Shown piece by piece: positions 55,406 through 64,000 of a stretch of 64,000 nucleotides of DNA (the first letter of the stretch is position 1; every line of letters begins with the position of its first letter). The translations under genes were made by a program, and so were the position numbers. Source of the DNA: Reticulitermes speratus (taxonomy: Eukaryota > Arthropoda > Insecta > Blattodea > Rhinotermitidae); NCBI GenBank assembly GCA_021186555.1, contig JAJKFL010000039.1, forward strand, positions 14,922,733 through 14,986,732, given 5' to 3'. The notes below the pieces were generated by a model, which did no database searches, was not told where the DNA came from, and saw only the letters and a list, made by a program, of their open reading frames with translations.

Positions 55406-55464
55406 CGGGTAAACCATGTGTTTGCAGGACGGCAGCTACAGTGAGCAAATTGTCTCAAATAAAC

Positions 55465-55635
55465 TTCCAACCAGGTAGAGTAGACCTACTTGGAAGGAAA
55501 ATAATGAGGTGGATCTTCAAGAAAAAACGTGAGAGGCTCTGAAATTGGTTCTAAGACATCGAATTAGTGTATAATGGCGGGCCTTTGTCAGGACGGAAAT
55601 GAAACTTCAGGAAGCTTTCCTAAGTGACTAAGCAT
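55465..55635 (+). mobile_element. LINE 3'-end relic, terminal block
   Basis: LLGRKIMRWIFKKKRE, then a stop, and WRAFVRTEMKLQEAFLSD in another frame, matching LGRPRRRWEDxIKMDLRE and DRWRAFVRAAMNLRVP. ATGGCGGGCCTTTGTCAGG (55574-55592) is a characteristic 3' word of the family. Confidence 0.6.
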
Positions 55636-55639
55636 GTAT

Positions 55640-58395
55640 CTACGTGTTAGGAAGCAATATATTCCGGGCATTCCGTTATCATTTAAAACAGCTTATGATC
55701 CTATTGTTAAATAAATATGTCCACCACTGAGTTATTAATAAACCCATTTGTCCCTAAACCCAGACCCTGACTGTTCTGTCGTGCAATAATCTCAGACAGT
55801 TCCTTTAGGCCGGAGTTTCGTCTACTGCGCTGCAACCTGCCAGGGCGCCGAGATTGATGATGAGTGCTGAAAGGGTTGACGTGGGCGGGAAGAGAGTGGA
55901 AGGGCAAACAGAGGCACATGAAGAATTAGATTACTTCAGAGGTTAAGGTATCTAGAAGAGGAACCATTGAATCCCCTCCCTCTTCCTCCTGAGGATAAAC
56001 ACATATGAGGGAGGAGATTATGCTCTTAAGGTTAAGTGACTTGAGATCTGATTGGCTCGCGATGTCGAAGATTCCAAGGTGATCATGTAGACAGATGAAG
56101 GGTTGCAGAGGGAGGAGAGGTGTGTACCACTAACACTAAGGAAAGGGATAATACAGCCTGCATTTTTAAGGGGAAGGTGATAGACAAGGAAAAAAAATTG
56201 TCATCAAAAACAATAACAAGGCATTGAAATAACAGAGGGATTAGAAAAAGAATACCAGTGAAAAGGCTTGGTATTGGAACCATAAAAGAGAATGGAGTAG
56301 TCTGGAAGAGGGGACAGTAAAGTAAAGGGAAAAATGTATGGATCCTGTCGACAGACAGAGGAGGTGGGTGGAGGAAACACTACAACGTTGCACCTAAAAA
56401 GGACTGCAACAAAAAACGCGACTCCCAATAAAATGTGTAATTAAATCTGTTGCGATTGTTTGAGGGTAGATGGCTGGACTGGCTGGCGCCTGCCCACATG
56501 CCGACAGACGGACAGACAGACTGCCTGTTGTATTTATAATCAGCGGTGTCTTGTAACAGGAATTATTCCACACGAGTTACTGATGGACAGGGGGTGATAT
56601 TTTGGGGTCGGAATTGTTGGTTAATGTGGCAGGATTCCATATGGACGCCTGAAAATAGTGACAATGGATGGCAGGTGACTGATGTCCAACACTGTTGAAC
56701 AGAATTTTAATTGTAGGCCTAATTTGAGCACCGCTGCCCACTTTTGTCTGGGATTGTAAGGTGACATAAATAGAGCAAGTTTAGGTAAAAACGCGCGTTC
56801 GTGACAGCTAAGAGCAAAAGAAATTTGGCAAATTAAAAATAAAATTTATACTTAAAATACAGGAATTTACAGACTTTTTTTTATTGTAATGTGTAGGGAA
56901 GTACTGATGGAAGCAGTAACTAAAATTCGTACAGAGTGAATAAACGTAAAGAAGCTGAAAGATATGAAAGGCAGGGAAGAGTATGAAGTTAAAATCTCAA
57001 AGTGGCTTGCAGTTTCCAAGAAATGATATGATAGCGGGCACGTAAGTAGGGCTTGGGAAAATATTAAAATATCAAAGTCTATCAATATCTAAGAATATCA
57101 AAGATAAGAACGATAGTATTGGTTTTTTTCAACGAAAACGACATAAAAATGATTTGATGAAAAAGGTTCAAAATTTGTAAATCATAAAAAGCAGGCTAAA
57201 TTGCAATGTTTACAGGATCTGAGCCCCATTAATGCACTTGCAGATGACTAATGTCATGAGGCTAGATATAAAACGGAATTATAAGATTAAGGGAAAAGTG
57301 TGAAAGCAAGAAGAAGAAGAAGAAGAAGAAGCAGAAGAGGCTGGAAAGAGGATTTCTAGGCCCCACAGGCACAAAGTTCCTAAATCCGCAGATATAAGAA
57401 CGAGATGTTTAGGCCAACGCCCATTATATTTACAGAACCGGTTGGAGTATTCATGTACATAAATATGCTATAATACAAGTTGTGTGACTAAGAATATTAA
57501 AGGAAAATCAAGACAAAAGTCAAACTCTCCTACAGCAGTTCTACGTAGCTACAGGAAATTTGTACCAGAATAAAATTAAAAACTTCTGCAGTTTCTATAC
57601 CATATCTTAAACTACAATTTATAAAGTTAACACCACTAACACACAAGAACTACAGAATCTAATCAGACCAAAAGCCTGTAGATTAATGGATTAATAAATC
57701 AATTAAACTTGTTTCAAAGCTTTGCGGAGAACAAAATCACTAAATTGTTTTCGGAATATCAGCCTTGTTAGTAACGGTTTAAAAGCCAATTTTCAGACGC
57801 CTGCTTTGCCCCATTATCATGTTCGATGTGGTGAGTACCTACAAGCATATTATATACCTATACACAAAACTATATACATATGTATAAATATACGCATTTT
57901 TTTACACGAAATATCAACGACTGGCTTCAAACCCTGCACAGAATTGTCTTTCGTTGGTTCATCTATCACTACTCGGCCTACATCGGTTGCAATTAGGGAC
58001 CGTAGTTCTTATGCATTAACGCAGAAGCGCACACATGTTCCAGATATCTAGATGCGTCTCATAATTCTAGACGCCAGAAAGGAGAAATAAAGCACGTTCC
58101 GTATTGAGAACCCCAAAACGCAGGACGCCAACGTACAAAATTTAGTCGCCATGGCGACCTGGCGCCCCGAATTTTCGCACACCTGTATTGATGGTGTTAG
58201 CTTAAAAATGATTGTTTAACACCTGTAATAGAAGTTGTAGAAAATTGGAGTATTATTCTGATGCAAAATACAGTTAGATACATCAAAGTGCCTTGGGAGA
58301 AATGTCGCCTTCTTTATTTTTATTTAAAAATTAGGCCTAATATTTTCGTAACGAATGTATATTACAAGTTGGTAAGTCCAAAGTTTCCGATATAT
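55640..58395. other. Long unannotated stretch
   Basis: Only an AAG run (57310-57332) and a 14-bp palindrome GTCGCCATGGCGAC (58145-58158), similar to an RFX X-box, were noted. No gene recognised. Confidence 0.4.
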
Positions 58396-58490
58396 ATATA
58401 CACATACATACGTACGTACATACATATACATAATACATACATTACATACATATATACTTACATTACATACATATATATACATACATATAC
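58390..58490 (+). repeat. (ATAC)n-type microsatellite
   Basis: Imperfect CATA/TACG units over 100 bp, running directly into the truncated SINE at 58491. The Tyr/Ile/Thr-rich frame over it is not coding. Confidence 0.85.
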
Positions 58491-58718
58491 GGGGGGACGA
58501 TCCGGGGTTCGAATCCCGGTGGTGGTGAGATTTTCCGAACCCGTCCAGACCGGCCCTGGGGCCCACCCAGCCTCCTATACAATGGGTAATGCGTCATTCT
58601 CGGGGGTAAATCGGCCGGGCGTGGCGTTAACCACTCCCCCATCTAGCCCCAAGGTTCGAGAAAGAGTAGAGCTATACCTCTACTCCCCCTCTGTGCCTTC
58701 ATTGCAGGTTATAGGATG
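58491..58718 (+). mobile_element. SINE family D, lacking its 5' end
   Basis: Starts at GGACGATCCGG, with box B GGGTTCGAATCCCGGTGG (58504-58521), CCGTCCAGACCGGCCCTGGG, GCCCACCCAGCCTCCTATAC, GGGGTAAATCGGCCGGGCGT, CATCTAGCCCCAAGGTTCG and TACCTCTACTCCCCCTCTG. The least decayed family D body here. Box A has been replaced by the upstream microsatellite. Confidence 0.85.
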
Positions 58719-58743
58719 AAATTTACTTTATATACATGTATAC

Positions 58744-58815
58744 ATGAGGATGGAGGTGGTCTCCGAAACGTTGGACATTAGGCAAACATTGACGCGGCCG
58801 ACACCCCGAGAAAAA
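58744..58815 (+). mobile_element. Solo hammerhead arm related to 8405-8493
   Basis: AUGAGGA, U, GGAG...CUCC, GAAACGUUGG, then CATTGACGCGGCC and CCCCGAGAAAAACTTA. It is collinear with the right arm of the palindromic element (GAATTGACGCGGCTG...CCCGAGAAAACTA). C3 of the core is changed to A, so it is probably inactive. It lies 25 bp after the SINE at 58491. Confidence 0.58.
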
Positions 58816-58819
58816 CTTA

Positions 58820-60540
58820 GTGAAAATATCAGACCTGACTGTGATATTCACTTTTGCATTTATCAATATCTGTCAAATGATCTCGCGAAAAGAGCAACTA
58901 TTTTCTCATTACAATATTGATAATAGTTGTTCTATGAAAGTTCAGAACCTCTACAGCTCCAAACTAAAAATTTCGCACTGTCGACGTTTTGGCATCATTC
59001 ACAATGTAAAATTCAAGGTGGAGAAAGATTAGAATTTCTCAGCAGTAACATCATGTTATTAGACTTCCGTTTGTAGACAGACGCTACGGCCACTAGTCCC
59101 CTTTTATTTGTTTCCATCTAAAGGCCGTCACATATTTTATGAGTCTGTAGTTTCTTATTACGGCTTTGTGGATTAAAACTGAAGTTTTGTCTTCTTCATT
59201 CTAAAATACGAGTAACTTGGCTACATAATTCAATGACCAATTATATTAAAAAAAAACAAATTGACCTGTAAATTATTAACATGTTAATTTAAATAATTAA
59301 GGCCTGTATCATACGGGATAAAACATTTAAAATGATATTTGTGTAACTTTAAAACTCGGCAAAACACGAGTTCCAGATTATAGTTTTGCTGACGGTCATT
59401 CATTAGCGGCAACACAGCTTTGAGGTACGAACAATTTGACGTGTGTACAATTCGCACTTAAATAATAAATTCTACACAAAACAAGGTATAACACAACACT
59501 AAAATATCTTTATAACTAAGTCTATGAACTAGATAAGTGGATTTATGAATTCTGCACGCAAACTCGTGTGTTTGCTCCGGTAACGCCACTTTCTGTAAGG
59601 AGAAGATGAAATATAATTTTATATCACAGTCTAACACTAAAAAATGTCAAATAAAGAAATAGTGCCAAACAAGAAATACGCACCTCTATCCGACTTTGTA
59701 ATTTCAGGTAATAATAATGTGCATCAGCGCATGGCATTTAGTGTTCAATCCTCATCACTCTTTTCCTGTCTTACCCACACGTTCAAGTCTCTGCTAAGAC
59801 ATTCTAAAACGAAACAACAAACACAGCTTTGTGGCTTCTATATCCTTACTGTGTCGGTTGTAAATATGTCACTGATAAGGGCACTAATGTAAAGAGGAAC
59901 GAGGTCATTTACTTTATGATCTGGTGACACGTACAGTATTTTGATGATGCTAGATATGCTACTCCCTTATAAATAATTACAGCCTTATTAAAAGGGAAAT
60001 GAAATCATTTTATTTTTCACGTGTTTCACTTACATAGTGCAAAGCACCGACCGAAGACAACTGTTATTGAGAAGCTGATAGTCATTCAGCTGTCCAAAGT
60101 AATTTCCACCTTCTATAAATCTCGAATGTTTATTAATGTGTTCAAAAGATCACGCCATTGGACACAACAGGGTGCCAGCTGAACCCACTCCACACCGTCA
60201 CATGTGCAGTTTAGTATTATCCTTTGATCTATGCCTATACCTCACAAGCAGTCTCTTCCCATGGCGTTTCCTAACTAAAACTTCATAAGTATTGTAAATG
60301 ATCTTCTTTAGTGGCCTTAAGAGCAGGCTGGTGTAGCGGTAACGCGCCGCGCCAGAAGATAGTCCTACCAGGGTTATAATTTCGGACAGACGTCAACTGT
60401 CATGAATAAGACGTTCATATTTTCCTCAGACTTTACAGTAATTATACGTTTACATTGCAATTAGACATTACGTCTTCCTCCCAAATTTATCACACTTTTT
60501 AGGCTTTTATTTCATTCTATTCTATATACACCCAATTATT
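58820..60540. other. Unannotated spacer with a tRNA-like head
   Basis: At 60328-60346 CTGGTGTAGCGGTAACGC resembles a tRNA box A region, with no clear body. The 82-codon frame at 59644-59892 has no known motif. Confidence 0.4.
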
Positions 60541-60542
60541 TC

Positions 60543-61055
60543 AGTGCTGGTTGGATAAACAGCAAATGACAATGTGGCAGGGTTTTGCTGGCACTAAGAG
60601 ACAGGCTCGATAGTTGATCTCGGCCCCTCGTATTGCCGCTACGACCAGGCTGCTGTCCTTTAATAGGACGCAATCCAGGGTAGTTAATGGCCTTCTTACT
60701 GGACATAACACCTTTAGAAGACACCTTCACATTATGGGACTGAGCGACAGTCCCTTGTGTAGGAAATGCGGAACAGAAGAGGAGACCTCAGCTGATGTCT
60801 TGTGTGAGTGTGAAGCTTTGGCGACATACAGACACACTTATCTGGGTTCCTTCTTTTTGGACCCTGGGTTCCTTCTTTTTGGACCCTGAGGATATCAAGA
60901 ACTAAGTCTGGGGGTGATCTGGAACTTTATTAAATGGACAGGGCTCTTATGATTTGGACTTTAATTAAGGGGCACAAAGGGCCTGTCAAAGGCCTACGTG
61001 CATCGGGACCGCAAGGGCTCGACCCATTACTTACTCATTCTCATACTCATGAACC
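60543..61055 (+). pseudogene. R1/Jockey-type LINE, 3' end (RNase H tail and zinc knuckle)
   Basis: Translation gives CWLDKQQMTMWQGFAGTKRQ, AR, stop (TAG 60611-60613), then LLSFNRTQSRVVNGLLTGH, NTFRRHLHIMGLSDSPLC, RKCGTEEETSADVLCECEA and RHTYLGSFFLDP. This is the C-terminal region of R1/Jockey-group elements, with a CxxC...C knuckle; the usual His before LCEC is Asp here. A 22-bp tandem duplication at 60844-60887 then shifts the frame; without it the reading would continue as PEDI. The remaining 3' UTR runs to about 61055. It is 5'-truncated and dead. Confidence 0.75.
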
Positions 61056-61580
61056 TAATTATGCAGTTGATAGAGCACCCGGAAATAACACGACGACCAA
61101 TAAAATCACATGAATTCCTAAACGCCTTATTCCTCTGAGTGCTCACCAGAAGTAATTTGTTGTGGCCTAAGGTGTTGTCACTGTATCATATTATTACACG
61201 CTGTCGACAGGTAAGTGACCTGTAGGTGATAATGTGGACAGAGTCTGGGATGAAGCGGTTGCTGCATAACTGAGGCAGTGCAGCATTCTCAGCATTCCTT
61301 TGCATTTAGTTTTCCCAACCGAGAATCGAACTGGGCAGTTCACGAATATAAGTCCAAAAAGCATAAGTTACGGTCACATGCTAGGTACATTTGTATTCCC
61401 ATCTTGCGAGGTTGTGGTAATGTGACAGACACTTCTTCAATATTTTCCAATTTTTTTTGTGGGGTCCCAAAATGTACACAATTTTTCAGAACACAAATTA
61501 CGTCCTTACGTCTTCAGTTGTGTTAAAAGAGTCGTATTGTGCTGTCCATTGCGCGAAATAAATTTCATCTGATATAACAT
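61056..61580. other. Unannotated spacer
   Basis: Nothing recognised. Confidence 0.4.
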
Positions 61581-61581
61581 T

Positions 61582-61640
61582 GATATTCTATTATAATAGA
61601 ATATCGATCAACAGGACTGATAATTATCAGTCCTGTTGAT
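61582..61640. repeat. Two adjacent perfect palindromes
   Basis: 61582-61605 is a perfect 24-bp palindrome (centre ATTATAAT). One base later, 61607-61640 is a perfect 34-bp palindrome (centre AATT). Neither belongs to a repeat family I recognise. Confidence 0.88.
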
Positions 61641-61644
61641 GGTG

Positions 61645-62249
61645 CATGCTTGGCTGTTACCTAAATGCATCATTATACTAGTCTCGTATTTTTAGCTTAT
61701 CTGCACGCATCAGATGCATAAAGCTGCCTTGTAACGCCATCATGCTGTCCGTGTGCTTATGTCAGTGCTTTCCGTGTCACCACTTGAATCATTTGATCAT
61801 ATTCCACTAAATGGGACACGAAAATTGTGCCACTGATGGTCACTCCAACTTCGTCTATTTCAATGTACTACTCTTAGAACTGGTTAAGCAGTATGACAGA
61901 CGCAACAGCGAGTGATATACGAGTGACAGTAGTCGACTTAAAGTTGGGTCATGCAATGACGTAGGCTCTAGGTTAGCTGATATTCAAAAAATATGCAACT
62001 TTTGTTAAGCAACTTTTTACAGAAAGTGAAATAACGTCATGACAGGTACACAAAGTTAATTTTTAGGTTATTTTTGATGGAGATGTAACATATGATTCCG
62101 AGAAACATCAGGAACACACCCACTATTGCAATATGAAATACTGTTTGTAAGGAAAGAATAAATATCGTGGCGACTCTGTGGAATTTTAAAGCTATATCCA
62201 ACAAATTTAAAGATGAAAAATCAGTATTAATAAAGTAAGACACTCCAAA
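61645..62249. other. Unannotated spacer
   Basis: Nothing recognised. Confidence 0.4.
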
Positions 62250-64000
62250 TAATTCAATTCAATTCAGGATTATTAATGTGCCGAGTCAACAGCCAGATGG
62301 CCAATTACAGAAACAGCACAACATACAAACACAAATAACAATGGACAAGGAACAGAACAAAATAGACAACACAACAAAACAAATAAATGAGCAAACAATG
62401 ACTTACTGAAAGAATCAATAAGAACACCTTAAAATAATGTAATAAAATATTACATCTGACTAAGTGTAACAAATTCCCTTCTAAAAACATCCATATTGTT
62501 ACAAATAGAATTAGCCGCAATAACACACCGGCCGGAGGGACAGTTTTTATAATATGAGCTAACATAAAACAAAGAAAAGTCTCGGAGGTTTCGAGTGGGA
62601 ACTCGTAGACCAATAATGTCTAAGGTAGACGGACAGGATTTAGAACCTAATAAAACATTAATGACAAAAATTGCATCAAGTTGATGTCTTCTGTCATGTA
62701 AAGTACGTAAATTAAGTACTTGAAGTGCATTAGCATAACTATAATCATTGCTGTCACGGGAGAGGAATCGACTATAACATAAAGCTACAAACTTCCTTTG
62801 AATGCGCTCAAGCTTTTTTGCATCGGTAGAAGTAATTGATTTCCATACAACAGATGCGTACTCTAATTTGAGTCTAACAAGTGAAAAATATAAAGTCAAT
62901 AAACAATCAAGAGTCGAAAATGAAAAAGTAATATTACGAATAAGACCCAAAAGCTTGATGGATTGAGAAAAAATGTAATCAACATGGGAGTGAAATCCTT
63001 AATACAATCGGTACGTGTAATATAAGAATCCCCAAGTTTATATTTAAAAAAAAGGGTATTTGTTTTCCTAGAAAAGGTAATAGCTCGAGTTTTGCCAGTA
63101 TTAAGATTCATAAAATTAGCAGTGCACCAACGTTGTATGGAATCAATATCTAATTGCAACTGAGTAGAATCATCAAGTGATGTAATAGCACGAAAAATTT
63201 TTATATCATCTGCAAAAAGAAGAAATTTTGAATGTGTTATTACTTTACATATATCATCTATAAATACATTAAATAGCAAAGGCCCTAAAACAGAGCCTTG
63301 AGGAACACCCGCAAGTATTCTAAAAGGCGCTGAAAAAATACCAGAAATTTTCACACAAGAAAATCTATCAGATAAATAACTACAAAACCAGCTAATATAA
63401 GCACTTGAGAGTCCAGAGGAACTAAGTTTGTTTAAAAGTAAAGTATGTGACACAAGGTCAAAAGCACTGCTGAAATCAAAATATATAGCATCAACTTGAC
63501 GCTGAGACCTGACTAACGGGGTTATATAATCAAGATAATTTACCAAATTAGAGGTGGTAGACCTGGATTTTATAAAACCGTGTTGACAGCAATTAAGTTT
63601 AGACTGAAGGTAATATGAAACGTGATTATATATAACTATTTCAAAAATTTTAGAAAAATTATTTAAAATTGAAATAGGGCGATAATTAGCAATTTTAGTA
63701 CTGTTGCCTTTTTTAAAAATAGGTACAATAGCAGCTCTTTTCCAGAAAGAAGGAAACAACTGCTGAAATAAACTGAGATTAAAAATATACTTCAATAAGG
63801 GTACAAAAATATCAGTACAGCCCTTAATAATAAAACCTGGAATACCATCAAGTCCAGCAGATTTAGATGGCTTTAGCTGCCTAATAGCTTTACGTACGTC
63901 AGCGTCAGTAACCGAAAATACAGATAAATTATCTGTAGAAATATCATCAAAAAAAGTTTTAATATTAGACGGAACTTTAAAAGCAGTGTTATCATACACC
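62250..64000 (-). mobile_element. Jockey-superfamily LINE, 3' part
   Basis: Minus-strand element entering from the right edge. It comprises an RT-coding region (62450-63999), a 3' UTR of about 200 bp, and a short (GAATT)n tail at 62251-62265 (seen as AATTC on plus). Jockey and CR1/L2-related elements often end in a short tandem repeat. The 5' end lies outside the window. Confidence 0.8.
62450..63999 (-). pseudogene. Jockey-type reverse transcriptase with one frameshift
   Basis: From the right edge: VTDADVRKAIRQLKPSKSAG and LDGIPGFIIKGC (start of RT), ANYRPISILNNFSKIFE, QHGFIKSRST, YFDFSSAFDLVSH (motif A), GVPQGSVLGPLLFNVFID (motif B) and LLFADDIKIF (catalytic Asp pair at 63205-63210). After DCIKDF (about 62990) a single-base frameshift occurs. 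The continuation HVDYIFSQSIKLLGLIRNI, VRLKLEYASVVW, ERIQRKF and LRVPTRNLRDFS lies in another frame and ends at 62450. Apart from that shift no internal stop is seen, so the copy decayed recently. The upstream endonuclease is not in the window. Confidence 0.85.

Noticed and set aside
55140-55542. Repeat protein with 31-residue units
   Set aside because: All three frames give the same cycle because the 31-bp DNA unit lacks stops; no flanking coding sequence.
58261-58719. 152-codon plus-strand ORF
   Set aside because: It runs through a CATA microsatellite into a SINE body; no domain.

Overview
This window looks like non-coding, repeat-dense DNA from a large insect genome, most likely a cockroach (Blattodea, Periplaneta-like). 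That placement is an inference. It rests on AT-rich DNA without operons or dense ORFs, several tRNA-derived SINE families, RTE-, Jockey- and R1-like LINE pieces, and the many degenerate copies of a LINE 3' end of a type I associate with cockroach and termite sequences. I found no convincing host protein-coding exon, no functional tRNA or rRNA gene and no CRISPR array.

Layout: 1-1213 is the 3' part of an uninterrupted RTE-clade LINE. A 5'-truncated, mutated second copy lies at 5998-6566. From 2.7 to 8.6 kb there are two hammerhead-bearing fold-back units, one with a SINE between its arms, and a palindromic hammerhead element that split a SINE and left a 13-bp target-site duplication. From 9 to 19 kb there are a transposase C-terminal relic (10.3 kb), a compound triplet microsatellite (11.3 kb), a near-perfect 300-bp inverted repeat with paired hammerheads (13.4-13.7 kb) and two more hammerhead loci (14.8 and 15.4 kb). 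From 19 to 32 kb there are a pogo-like MITE, SINEs of families B, C and D, and LINE relics. From 32 to 46 kb there are long stretches with nothing recognisable, the best-formed hammerhead ribozyme (38301-38343), and SINE and LINE relics. From 46 to 50 kb there are a CpG-rich block with a Helitron-type N-terminal ORF, SINE copies and a 15-copy 41-bp minisatellite. From 50 to 64 kb there are another hammerhead unit, a 7-copy 31-bp minisatellite lying between two LINE relics, an R1/Jockey-type LINE 3' end, two adjacent perfect palindromes, and a minus-strand Jockey-superfamily LINE running off the right edge.

Main result: at least 13 loci carry a CUGANGA / stem II / GAAA hammerhead core, usually as head-to-head inverted pairs. 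The short self-complementary stem III and 3-4 bp stem I fit the minimal hammerheads reported in Penelope-like retroelement terminal repeats. No Penelope RT or GIY-YIG ORF is present, so these would be solo or non-autonomous terminal units. SINE families C and D share a central domain despite different tRNA-like heads.
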